The position numbers and the translations under genes are program-made. DNA of 64,000 nt from an uncultured Micrococcales bacterium (GTDB lineage Bacteria > Actinomycetota > Actinomycetes > Actinomycetales > Microbacteriaceae): assembly GCA_903880095.1 (NCBI GenBank), contig CAIRNX010000040.1, forward strand, positions 32,530 to 96,529, read 5' to 3'. This document shows, piece by piece, positions 19,501 to 27,600 of this stretch (within the stretch, counting starts at the first letter, position 1; each line of letters begins with the position of its first letter). The notes below the pieces were generated by a model. That model made no database searches and was not told where the DNA came from. It saw only the letters and a list, made by a program, of their open reading frames with translations.

Positions 19501-21512
19501 CGCAATTCATGCGCACTACGACTTCTACGCCTGCCGTAACTTCGAGCCTTTCGAACCTAACCGCACCTACACTCTCGGGCGATAACTTTGTTGGTGGCAC
19601 TGCCATAAACGCCAGCGCGGGCACTTGGTCAAGTTTCCCTGTGGTGAACCCAGCCAGCGACCTCACTTACAGCTACTTCACATGCCCAACCTCAACCTGG
19701 GTTTCAAGCTGCTCAGTTCTAGCAACTGCTGGCACAAAAGTGACATCGATCACACTGACCTCGGCGATGCAGGGAAGGTACCTATTCGCCCGTGTGACCG
19801 CTTCGGTGCAGGTCAACAAGCCAAATACTGGCTCTACAACGGTCACCACCAACGGCATCGGTCCAATACTTGCGGCACCAAGTTTCTCAACTACTCCTTC
19901 GATCGGAGGTGTTTCACACGTCGGTAGCATAATCACCGCAACTAGTACCGGCGAACTAGGTGTGCCTGCGCCTACTAAGACCTACTCTTGGTTCTTCTGC
20001 AACGCTGCTGTAACCGTGAGTTCCGCAACCATGCCTGCCGGTTGTGCGGCGGTAGACCCCGCCATCGACGGTCAGCCGACGATCACTCTGCCAGCAGCCG
20101 CAGGTGGCAAATTTGTGTCGGTTTTGGTCACGCTTGCAAACCAGCCTGGACCTTCGGTTGCGACCGTTTCGGCTTCGTCACTTTCAGGGCTTCTTGTGAC
20201 CGCCACTCCGGCTAGTACGTTGGCGCCCGTTCTATCCGGAAGCGACATCTTTGCCACTGGCAAAACGATTTCGGTCACCGCGGGAACCTGGGCTACAGCG
20301 CCTACAAATGCCGTTCAGACCTACAGCTTCTCTTGGTATGCCTGCCCAACGGCTACTAGTGCGATTGCAAACTGTGCTTATCTAAAAGACACCAACACCG
20401 GATCAATCGACACAACCGACGCGATGGTCGACAAGTTCGTCATTGCCAAGGTCACCGTTTCGGTAGCGGTCAATAAGTCTGGCGCGGGCACGGCATTCGC
20501 CTACAGCAACTACTCCGGCCGAATTCGCAAATCTGCTGTATTCAGCGAATCCCCGAATGTCACCGGATACATGAACATCGGCGAGACCGTCAGCGTGACT
20601 GATGGCAAACCCGTCGGTGTTCCTGCACCAACCGTTTCATACAACTGGTACGTATGCGCCTCTTCTGTGCCGGCAACGGTGAATGCACCACCAACCGGAT
20701 GCGTGCTCGATAATTCTTCAACCGGTAACACCTTCGTGATACCAAACACTGCTGGCGGCTCATACGTGATAGCAATTGCAAAGGCAACAAGCGACCCAGA
20801 CCTAGCAACCGTCTATCGCTCAAGCGTTTCAATCGTTCCAGTTTCGGCTGGAGCAGTGCTGGGCACCACGGCGCCAGCAATTACTGGCACGGCTGTCTTA
20901 GGCTCACCTGCTCTTGCTGTGAGCAACGGAACTTGGACCTGGAAGCCAAGCACTTTGGTTGGCGCTTACAGTTACCGTTGGTTCGCCTGCTCAAGCACAA
21001 CAACTTTCAACGGCGGCGCAACTCGGCCAGACACTGGTTGCACGTTGATCGCTAACCAGACGGCAAGCACATTGACTCTCACTAACAGCGAGTTGGGCTA
21101 CAAAATCCTTGCCGAGGTTAGTGTCACGGTTGCCACGAACACGGCGATTCCTACTAAGTCCAGTTACAACACAGCACTTTCGGGCTTGGTCATGTCGAAA
21201 CCGGTTGCCGGCTCAACCCCTCCATCAATTTTCTACAGTTCACTTGCTGCGGGTTCGCTTGTGCAGGCGCGCCTTGGCAGCTGGAGCGGGTCGCCAGCGC
21301 CGGTATTGAGTTACAAGTGGTTCACCTGCCCCGCTGCCACTGCTCAACCAACCAGCAAACTCGCTCCAGCTACTTGCACCCTGCGGGGCTCCAACGCAGA
21401 CCTCACCATTTTGAGTGCCTTCAAGGGCCTGAAGTTGCTCCTCGAGGTGACGGCGGCGACCGATGGTGCCGGCACAGCTACCAACATCTCTGCACTGGTG
21501 GGGATTCCATAA
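7584..21512 (+). CDS. Giant secreted protein (up to 4642 aa) of about 42 tandem Cys-paired Ig-like repeats; start could be TTG 7584, ATG 7587, 7611 or 7620
   Basis: N-terminal signal/TM segment MKRILALAICAAAAITVSLLLG, then a repeated motif [YF]QW[YFL]xC-x(8-20)-C-xxIxGA-...-GKxxxVxVTAxNxxGxxxxxSxST. Ends ...NISALVGIP with no LPXTG/LAXTG or C-terminal TM in frame. Confidence 0.9.
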   Translation: MMTEGGFSHMQYMKRILALAICAAAAITVSLLLGSSNTVHQIGSAASVRASTLTSGVRVEAEKALVGNVVSAPRSAVNLGYAEPTSYRWFACAKDVPLASNAQPAGCSPISGANAADLTLTNAEVGKHILFSMSVGNGPIAFSAATESAVSPAPTLVAAPVGLNKSLKFVAASSALNSKITITRGLWPAAGAVTSVAYQWLRCPAAVTADLIAPSNCVVIDGAVAASYSVTVRDLGQRIVAHLTAVQGGVTSDVWTNSIGPVYKAVKYYKGATVAGGVGDYPYLVDQAVTANEGTWDGPPNFTYQWFSCTAKVAAAATLNKLCKAISGATADSFTPGLAQNGKFLMVRISGSTPLASTVITTYSASSTKVLDDPSNTVVVALPNGAPVVGISVSLIPGTWTGSPAPTKTYQWYSCDTNETAAGADKPDDCDVITGATATTFTPTQNLYGRFLLVEEKATSIAGTDSIFSSTPLSVASRPLFESDPRVSGVAEINEVLAAFTGTGASSLEDTASYQWLSCSTASPATSTKPVNCAPILGATDSSFTTDRNVEGSFIAVWITLSNEAGNTTRMSATTDTVIKSAPSLDSTDFTPATSPIVGTAVSAPTGTWRGAPAPSFSYQWLVCDAEGGKAFVQPSGCSEIAGANLVAFTPTHGQAASFLRVRVRANNELGTFEVWSATTSAVREKPVFLGVPVVTGGALTGTPITVSQTSANGVPGPSTAIAWYQCKSLVTAAIAAAPVATNCSQISGQSGFSYTPTNGDLDKFIAAYVTSSNALGSVSYFTASTSKIQGAPSLQNNPGAPGQVGVSPKVFSAVLAPSAIWVGSPSPTPNFQWYSCADEVLTLVTSMPDYCSIIQGATASSFTPSVDEVDRYLMVRVGASNLLGSATRFTTTSSIVQQIPMFTVDPAISAGKFTGDVLTFDDLSYLGSPSPTVTYSWYRCDAAVTVVQATSTCPKIPNAIANSYTLVAADLDKYISGAATLTSSLGIVTKISLSTVKIQGAPTLQGTLAAPTAGVVKVDTPITIPTSIWFGSPVVSKVFQWYACTNSVSTQQSTIGLDCSLIPNAANVTFTPTIDQVGKFLVVKTAASNIIGSVTLYSPSTSVVNEAPSFQGDTSIDDVSLVGNNVTVSLPTTRGFPNPAPTYTWFRCSAAVPFSATTIPATCSPIANSNAAQYMLDVLDLDKFVAVGVTLTNSSGTATKYSPSTVSIQGVPKITNALGMPSSTVAAVTAPRIGTVESAPTNTWAGSPKPSVNLQWVRCQDEDPTSSILPVPCDDIPGASGNTYTPVMADKGLTLRVRITATNLLGTTTIWSGSTRKTQLSPSFVAHPTLNSFITVGTLVSVNAVNQLASPGAAETESWYRCPAVVPSASTTPPANCVQILGASVNSYTIQAQDLDNYLVAKVSLSNEAGIATEYTASTAKIISLPVFDQEPTVGGQSYVTGKLVILPFSVSAKPVATLSYQWYYCDTKILVSFADVQTPNCHIIAGATSDSFLPTQAEAGSYVSVLVTATNLAGTTTSFSKTTSAILTPPRNVVPQVVTGSTTVGAQLSTDTGTWNPATNVSFDYKWFACSKQTAASTTISTTDCAVVAGATTAQFNSGVAQIGKYMVSEVTAKNFTINVPEYSASTEIIASVPVYTTGMGVNFLTGQASTSGAPRVGYSISATDGAWSGTPAPSFMYQWFVCSVQKTAADKSLTQDCREINGATTKDFSITPAIADDYNLVGKYLGVKIIGTNKAGSDFAYSVTSVKTVTLPPQLVTPPEISGYRYVDATLSGTIGAFTGIPDPSETQAWWQCDSAIPTAVTAQPAGCTKLLPTTPTIKLTLAMKGKFITTATISTNDAGTVTVWAPSTIEVTTGAINTVAPTITASPNALPKVGGTLSANHGVWSGDPALTEASYTYQWYSCDVEIKTASFTLDPSAGCLRVGDAVNTNYQPVREDAGRFILVSVAGANSNGGSKIFSASTSKVNLEPELVISPVQTGNAFVGNRQNVSDGTWFGVPDPSFTYQWLICDSEQSVPPSAKPADCALVVGATSSAYTPLISQVGQYLIVQVSANNIAGSTVAYSLTSSDIKSAPVNITPPTVTIANGTSGLPVANQSVVSTTGGKWQGRPTPTYQYQWFSCAFALVASPDAPTADKDCRAVSEVTDTASYSPVTTDRGRFIAVEVYATNIHATVAHWSATSAVVNMAPVADVIPQVAGVAFVQAVVTAKADTWLAYPAPTRSFQWLSCGELALPSACSVISGAAAATFTIPSSLNGRSLMVRVTATNQFGNSSSYSLASANITTGPVSTVPQVITGSVAFPPTAGALLSTGDGSWAGDPRPTLAYQWYRCTALVSASAFELDPTCSAITGATSNTYALTDIDPGNALVAGITGSNSFGTSTRFSASTPIVTEKVRLITPPTLTASAKIGQDITADEGVWRGFPRPDTSYSWYSCTVANPAAPVQVAAATGVGVVPPTTCTKIQGAIRSSLAISDSQVGKMLIFMVTKSNTVDGVLSTVNAYTQSSLPAAQPPVSLAKPVISSPGMIVGANPKVGSVWSVSTGLWVDPQPIKTYQWYRCDSQVATGPTHITSVPVASGCVAISGATNTSYTIMAEDSGKFVAVEAIASNAADTLHEWSNSTLAVLQVPIAIIPPTISGDRQRNKVLTINQGTWTGSPTPVINFQWYSCKTAVPATSTTPQPATNCSQISGETSATYTQSPAGSDDGKFITATVSGTSGNSDPTVYWVTVASGDATAQAPTVSVLPTLTSLSNVVPTVGVTYSIGDDRWIGAPTPVVTYKWYACDAVVAAAGSAIPGGCAVIDGQTSQTYTATIALADSRKYLLGSVTATNLAGTATTYTKSLTSIIDKGLLNTTPASVAAPSLLVPTPDASPITGTTGVWSSNNTLQITHQWFVCPYALTVSNSYIPIDCFSIRSQEVGGQVTPLKITPLDEVSGMYVALYEKVEQKIDATNWRKVRERLTPTTGQLLEAPSLRIRDAGFVAPSVGQDMVVGYSSTVTAGAWVAALNAETSFTWRGSEVGTFSYQWFSCISYQANYTTLGLPAGCSYITTSVSRPSVNSSIVPIESEISSFLGVRITATNATGSAVAWTNTSRAVTQEVANINPVSLGSAFVVGDRLTLSGGTQTDWKGSPAPAITVDWYSCTAQHPTAPSAVPADCTLFVNGTQNPSTGLTIPLERSTGTQYLIARVTGVNTPWNAPTRSSTVAIYTPTTHRILSRPYINTALANPYPSQTGVADATGSLNLTQGNWAGSAPITLSGRWFACDSPVAASSLATPAEGCTIFKTATQAVLLTHSQVGKYIVGQIVATNEAGTTYQSAASSARVLEPPTIVSPPEVTLVDPPLASGKNEVGQKLTYTSAAWDGSPTPTASARFYACDAPIASSVASIPANCAVVAGVAGSVLTLGDTEAGKYIAVVSTATNTTNGGLKTTLSVSATMGPVYRSPYFDTAIAPTISGQAHVGSSLSFTKTTIKGFETPTSIHAWYICDSPVLAAVNDAVPSGCSPIADNPNASLTVPASAAGKYVLGIQSAFASWTPVRVTRSSVTSAQITASPAVQSAPTVAGDDYVGGSVKVSVNQGVWSSFPAITDNARYSISLFACTATSVAQATTKPATCGATALAVYTAAAPTPFTLTSDLDGKFIVAKVTATVPTNKSQTDSLDSYSASFGPVREVASLPTQPVITGAGAPDVGLSLSLQPITAGGFPKNSPTYNWYVCPTGGASAPTSIPAGCDLQANVSSKAFPIPPSAAGKYVFAWVTASNELGSASRATAYSQMVKMAAVNTAPPSLSGGDEVGSPINANLGAWTSTPAPTFTYMWYSCDSSNSTISNGCTPVTGSTATASLTPVEAQAGRYIIANVTATTAVWSSNVQTVKATATFGPIRQPANLKLAPSIGGTAHVGEQLTVSLGNGSLVGFPSATFSYDWYACDTAVQDSATVIPANCSQISNSPKTPLTIDSSAAGKFIIAAVTASNYSQFMRTTTSTPAVTSSLSNLTAPTLSGDNFVGGTAINASAGTWSSFPVVNPASDLTYSYFTCPTSTWVSSCSVLATAGTKVTSITLTSAMQGRYLFARVTASVQVNKPNTGSTTVTTNGIGPILAAPSFSTTPSIGGVSHVGSIITATSTGELGVPAPTKTYSWFFCNAAVTVSSATMPAGCAAVDPAIDGQPTITLPAAAGGKFVSVLVTLANQPGPSVATVSASSLSGLLVTATPASTLAPVLSGSDIFATGKTISVTAGTWATAPTNAVQTYSFSWYACPTATSAIANCAYLKDTNTGSIDTTDAMVDKFVIAKVTVSVAVNKSGAGTAFAYSNYSGRIRKSAVFSESPNVTGYMNIGETVSVTDGKPVGVPAPTVSYNWYVCASSVPATVNAPPTGCVLDNSSTGNTFVIPNTAGGSYVIAIAKATSDPDLATVYRSSVSIVPVSAGAVLGTTAPAITGTAVLGSPALAVSNGTWTWKPSTLVGAYSYRWFACSSTTTFNGGATRPDTGCTLIANQTASTLTLTNSELGYKILAEVSVTVATNTAIPTKSSYNTALSGLVMSKPVAGSTPPSIFYSSLAAGSLVQARLGSWSGSPAPVLSYKWFTCPAATAQPTSKLAPATCTLRGSNADLTILSAFKGLKLLLEVTAATDGAGTATNISALVGIP
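9318..11852 (+). repeat. Two-domain superrepeat inside the giant gene; equivalent Ile codon of I-x-x-[AVL]-P at 9318, 9948, 10578, 11208, 11850 (spacing 630, 630, 630, 642)
   Basis: TVIKSAPSL, SKIQGAPSL, VKIQGAPTL, VSIQGVPKI, AKIISLPVF recur every second Ig unit, with D-L-D-K-[FY] preceding in several. Confidence 0.75.
17895..20519 (+). repeat. Second family of two-domain superrepeats near the C-terminus; [FM]GP[IV]-like marker at 17895, 18582, 19215, 19860, 20517 (spacing 687, 633, 645, 657)
   Basis: Alternating units: one with xxNK...SxxxGP[IV], the other with PxIxGxxHVG...GxPxPTxxYxWYxC...AGKxVxAxVTASN. Confidence 0.65.
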
Positions 21513-21637
21513 TGACCTGCGAAAACGAGGCATTAGAGCGTTTGTTATTCTGTTCCTACTCGTTGGAGGGGGTCGATTTGCGCTTGTATTTTGCTTTTGC
21601 CGACTCCGAGCCTTCGCTGGATTCTAAGGTGATCTAG

Positions 21638-24600
21638 TTGGCCGAAGCGAGAGGCCGCCTCGGCGGTCGCACACTCAAATTTTTTGCGATTCTCGCAATT
21701 CTAGGCTTGGTCGTTGCCGCAGTAATCGTCAAAGGTTTTGAGCATGGTGACATCAAGGTCAACACGCAAAACCTCTGGATTTTGCACAAGTCGGTTATTA
21801 CCACTGGCGCCGGCTCTAAGGGCTCTTATTATGGGCAGGTAAACCCAGGTCTTGGCGAACTAACCTCGGTCAACTCGGTTGCCAAAGAGCCTGGCGCCAT
21901 TCTCGAGAGTGCATATGGTGCCGAACTTTTTGGCACCGACATGACGATGGCAGATGTAAACCTTTCAGCTCCTGCTGACTTCGCCAAAGAGTCCAAGTCA
22001 TTCAAAACCCCGCTTGATTCGACCTCGGTTTCGTTGGTCGAAAAAGTTATTGCGTTCTACGGCGAAGCAAACGGTTCAGTTAGTTATTCGACCATAAATC
22101 AGGGGGTTGCGACCGCGCCACAAGCGATTGGCCGGCCTGCTGCCCTGACTTTTGAAAAATTTTCTGCCGCAGGCGTTTCAAGCGCAGGCGTCATTTATGC
22201 TTTCTCGGCAACAGCGAATAAGGTCTTCGGCTACGACACCCAAACTGCGCAGTGGCTTTCCACTTCTGATGAAGTTTCTGGCGCTTCGGGCGGATCGTTT
22301 CAGCTTGCAAGCGTGGGTGATAAATGGATATTGCTCGACTCAAAAAACGGACGCGTCTGGGTCAAAGGAGTTGCCGGCAGCAAGTCCTTCACGCCAGATG
22401 ATTCGGCAAAATTACAAGAGACGAGCTCATCTAACTCTTCTTTGGGCTATTTTTCGACCAACTCGGGGCTCTTTTCGGTCAGCCTTTCCGCTGGCGACAT
22501 CAAACAGGTTTCGGCCGCCACAGGCGCTAACAGTCGCCCCGTAGTTTTCGAAGGCAACATCTATTCCAGTTGGATTAACTCAACTGATGGGCAACTTTTC
22601 AACGGTTCGACAAACCGACTCGTGCCCCTTGGTGGCTTTGATGCAGGCAAGTCGCTAACCGAAACACCTGATCCTGTAATTCAGACCAATAGTTACGCGG
22701 CAGTGCTTAACGACGCCCAATCTGGTTGGGCCTGGAACATCTCAGACGGTAGCGTGATTCCTAGCAGCCAAGACTGGAAGAGCAAGATTGTTCCACCACC
22801 GCCAGTAATCACGGGCGGCGAAGAAGCCAAGAAGCAAGAACCACCAACTGCAAACGACGACTCTTTTGGTGCGCGTCCAGACGTGCTAACCACGCTTCCT
22901 GTACTACTCAACGACACCGACCCAAACCCCGAGGATGTTCTAACAATCGACCCGGCATCGGTTTCGGGTTGGGACCCAAACAAGGGAACCCTACGAATCT
23001 CAGCAGACGGCCAGTCTTTCTCGCTTTTACCAACCAAGACAGTCAAGGGTTCGGCTAGCTTCAATTATCGCGTTAGCGATGGAAGTCAGGCTCACGGAGC
23101 ACTTTCAAAGGTTGCCGCGACCGTCACTATTACTTTCTTTGCGGGTGCTAAAAACTCGGCACCCGTGTGGTGCTCAGACGCGCCGACGCCCTGCACCGAG
23201 CGTCCGGCTCCAAGCGCCAACGTTTTACCAGGTCAATCGGTTGCGGTGAGTATCGTCGACGGTTTTGTAGACCCTGAGGGTGACAAGGTATTTATCAGCG
23301 CAGCCGATGTGACATCAGGCACCGGCACAGTTGGGTTTGACTCCAAAGGTGAGGTGGTCTTTAGGAGCAACCTGAGCAAGGGTGCCAGCGAATCCGCAAA
23401 AGTCAACGTGACCGTGAGCGATTCGCTAGGTGCCACGGCAACCAAGAGCCTCGCCATAAAGGTCGCGCCGAACGTCGAACTGGGCTTTGAGCCATTTGTG
23501 GTGACCACGGTTGTTGGTCAAACCAAGGTTGTCGACATCGCTCGAGGTGTCAGAGGCGCGTATGGAGCAATCAACCTCGTCGAGGTGAAGGCGCCGCCAA
23601 CCGCTCAGGGAGCTCAAGTCCCGATTGTAAGTTCGACCGCATTTTCAGTAACAAGTTCGGTAGCCGAGCAACTTCAAATAGCAATCAAATTCAACGATGA
23701 CAACGGCGTGCCAAAGAGTTCTTACGTTCAGGTCAATGTGATCGAAGACAATGTCGCAAAGATTGCCGTTAGCCCGGTGACCGTGTTGGTGCGCCCTGGT
23801 CTCGATTCAACTGTCGATCTGTATGGCGCTATTTCTAACCCATCCGAGCGCTCACTTATTATTAGCGACCTGGAAGTCACGCCCGTTCCAGGTTCAACGC
23901 TAAGCGCTGGCAAGGTGAAGGGCGGAAACATGCGCCTTCGCGGTTCAACCGAAGATCAATCTGCCGGGCGCATCGGTACCGTCACCTACAAGGTGAGCGA
24001 TGGTTCATCTGACTCAAACTACTCAGCGGTTGGTCAGATATTCGTCTATCAGGTGACCAATGCGTCGTCGGCGCCAATTGGTGTTGACGACTCAATCACC
24101 CTTCGCGCCGAATCCACCGGCGACATCGATGCGCTGGCAAACGACGTTGGCACTCCAGGTATTTCGCTTGCACTAGATGCCCAAAACGTTACGTGCAAAG
24201 GAACCGGTTTCGATGAAAAGCAGGGAATTGCTTTTGCCGCCCATGGAGTCCTTCGCGTAGTTGCGCCGACTCAGCCGGGTGCATACCACTGCAACTACAC
24301 GCTCTACGCCTCTGATGCCCCAAGTCTCAAGACCAGCGCTGGTTTCACGGTAAATGTCACATCAAAGAGCAGCAACAAGGCACCCATCGCGCCAACCCTT
24401 AAAGCGCGCGTCACTTCATACGCGACAGTTGAGGTTCCGATACCGCTGAACGGTATCGACCCTGACGGAGACACAGTCGCAATTACCGGTGTCGGGCTGA
24501 GCACCGCAGGCAAGGGTTTTGCAACCGTGAGCGCGAAGGGAAACTCGGTTTTCTACACCGTAATCCCTGGTCAAGAGGGCCAAGACTCCTTTAGCTACAC

Positions 24601-27600
24601 CGTTAGTGACGGCCAGGGTGGCAAAAGCATCGGTTGGGTAAAGGTCGGCATCTTCGGTAAGTATCAAACCGGTGGTCCGGTAACCGTGGTCGATGTCGTC
24701 GACTTGGTTGCGGGCACGAAAGGCAAGGCTGTCTTCGACCCGACAGCAAATGATTTTGACCCGAATGGCAAGGGGTTGCAATTGGTTATCGGCTCGGTGA
24801 AGCCGAACCTAAAAGAAGGCACCGATGCCTACCGGACTTCGGCTTCGCTAATCGCCGATCAACCAACTACAAACAAGACGCGCAGTGTCACAATCACCGC
24901 AGCTGCCCAAGTCAGCGAACTCGAATACGTATATTCGGTGAAAGATGCTTTCGGTAACGTCTCGCTCGGATCGATTTTGGTTCGCGTAACCAAAAGTGTG
25001 GTGCCAGATAATCCCGAAGTTCAAGACACTTTCGTCGATGCAAAGCAACGTGCATCGCTTGGCACGGTTGGTGTTGACGTTCTCACAAACAAAGTGACTT
25101 GGCTCACCGGCGACCCGAGCAGACTCACGCTCACCCTTGTGGGTAATACCCACGGTTTCAGGGTGAGCGGCAACAAGGCAATCATCGGCGAAGCTCCAGC
25201 AGCGGCGACGTTCGTGGTTTTCAAGCTTTCCGGTCAAAATTACGCCCTTCAAGACATTTCCACCTACGGAATTCTTCACATTCCTGCTGAATCAAGAATC
25301 ATCAATCTTCGAGATGTCAACCAGGTTTGGGAAGTCGACGAGGGGGCCACGGCCGATCAAAATGTGCTCGACTGGGTAGCTATTCCGCCTGGTGCGAGTG
25401 TTGAGGTCGACGGCAATCGCGTCACAAACTCTGACAATGGGCGCCCAGAGGGTCGTTGTTCTTTCAAGGGTGGCACCACGGTCACCTACAGTGCCGGCAC
25501 CGGCGGCACAAAATTCAACGACGTCTGCATTGTTCCGATTCGTTACGCTGGCGAAAAGGATTACAGCCTCGTGCCTCTTCGAATTCACGTCAAAGCAAAG
25601 AACCCAGAGCCGCTGTTCAATAACGTCACCATCGAAGTAATGCCAGGTTCAACCGCGACCGTTGATCTCAAGAGCATGGTTTCGTGGGATCAGGCAAACG
25701 CCGCTTTTGGTTGGAAGGTCACTCACGCTTCTGGCTCAAGCATCGACGCAAATGGCCCCGATGCCGATGTCATGACCTTCACGGTTGTTCCAGGTTCTGA
25801 TGCTCGAGAGGAAGACCAATTCAGGGTTCAAGTCGGCAGCTTCCAGAACTTTGGGGTTATCACCGTGATTGTTGGCGAGTCGCCAAACGCAAGGCCATCT
25901 GCTACTTTGACTTTCGACAACAAGGCCTGCAACGTGAAATCTGGTGTTTGCGCCCTTCACGTCGGCGATCTCACAGGCGTCGTGAACGCGTTCCCAGAGC
26001 CCCTAAAGTTGATGCCCTTCGGATTCAACAAGGGCACAGCGAATTACAAGAACGGTGAAACTCTCACCTGTATTGGCGTAAAGATCAAGGTCACAGACGT
26101 CACTACGGTGACCGCAACTTGGGATGTGAAGAAGGGTGCCCCTACGACCCAAACCTGCCCAATGCTAACCGGCGCTGGGGCTTTGCTCGACACAGAAGGT
26201 AAGAAGGGCGCTCTAAAGATAAGCGTTGATCTGCAAGGCGTTCCGCTGGCGCCCCTGCGTGTTGAGCAGGTTGGCTTTAACCGAACAACCGTAACCATTC
26301 GCATCAAGGCCGGAGACTTCATCGTTGGAGACAACGCGGTAACCGAATACGTCGTTCGTGAAGGCGCAAGAGTTATCGCGAACTGCATGCGACAGGGTGA
26401 TGAGACTGTCACAACCTGCCCCAAGATCGAAGACTTGCGACCATTCCACGGCACAGACAAAGAGAATTTGCACTCTTTCTCGGTGACCGCAAAGAACGCT
26501 GTTGGTGAATCTTCATCCTGCGTTGGCGCCGGAATCTATGCTTACGAGAAGCTTAGACAGATCACACCTGACGTGATCGACGCACGCACTGTACTCGGCC
26601 GAGAAACCGCCACCGATATGGGCGTTCTTGCCATTACTCTGACGCCACAGGTTGACCCGCTCGCCGCCAAATACGTTATTTCGGGTGATGGTGGAACCGC
26701 GGCTCGAACTGAAGTTATCGCAGGTGATTACAAGGTGAGAAACTTCCAGATTTCGGCTAAACCTGGTGCAGCGACAACTGTCACTGTTCGTGCGGAGGGA
26801 GCGGTTCCTGCCCCAGTGCAAGGGTCAATCGACAACTCGACTACAACCATCAATGTGCGCGTCTCAGGTGCACCGGAGGTTGGAACAACGGCTGCGGCCA
26901 TAATCGGCGACAACTCGCCATACTTCGGCAAGATCACTCTGCACAACGCCAACCGAAAATACAGCGTTCGCACAGCGAAGGTTGCCTATGTTTTTTGGTC
27001 GGGCGATAGGACTCCAGCCTGTCTTTTCGATGAGCCAACAAATGCTCTCACTGTTGAACAGCAAGCGGGTTCTATCGTTAGGTTCGCAGAAGATAAAGCA
27101 TTCAACGATCAGGTAACCGACCTTGTCTCGCCTGATGTGTCTGGCTTGCAGCAGAACGTTACCTATCACGCAAAGGCCTGCTACTCCAACGGCTTCAAGG
27201 TCTCAGAGTCGATCGCTTCTAACACACTCTCGACCATTCAAGACCCCAACGACGGTGACTTCGAATACAAGGTTGAGCTTGCTTCGAGCACCCAGTCAAC
27301 GGGCAACTACCTTTACAGCTGGGTGGTTAAGTTAGCCAAGCAGCAGAGCCCAGCCGCTGGCATGAAGGTTCAGTTCTCGAGCAACCCGGCAAATGCAAAT
27401 GACTGGCGCGACACCTTCTACTCTGAGTACTGGGGTGCCAAGCCGGTAATCAAGGTTCGGTACTGCAACACCGCAGCAACAATCTGCAGCTCGGGTCAGG
27501 CCTTGGTGAAGGCTCAGGATGACACTAAGTCTTGGCAGATTCGAGTAAAACGTGCGTTTATCGGCGATCAGTCTGGCGTTGAACTGCCCAACCAAACTTG

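Noticed and set aside
7889-20880. Numerous 60-155 aa antisense and alternate-frame ORFs under the giant gene
   Set aside because: They fall inside a long coherent coding ORF, show Arg/Ser/Leu-rich off-frame composition and no recognisable domains.
7584-21512. Dense recurring motifs considered as CRISPR or DNA-level tandem repeat array
   Set aside because: Periodicity follows codons and protein motifs, nucleotide identity between units is moderate, and the reading frame is uninterrupted; these are protein-domain repeats.
21317-21637. 106-aa plus-strand ORF spanning the giant gene's 3' end (including a 41-aa tail from ATG 21512)
   Set aside because: Mostly out of frame within the giant CDS and without recognisable features; the TAATG coupling is noted but unsupported as a gene.
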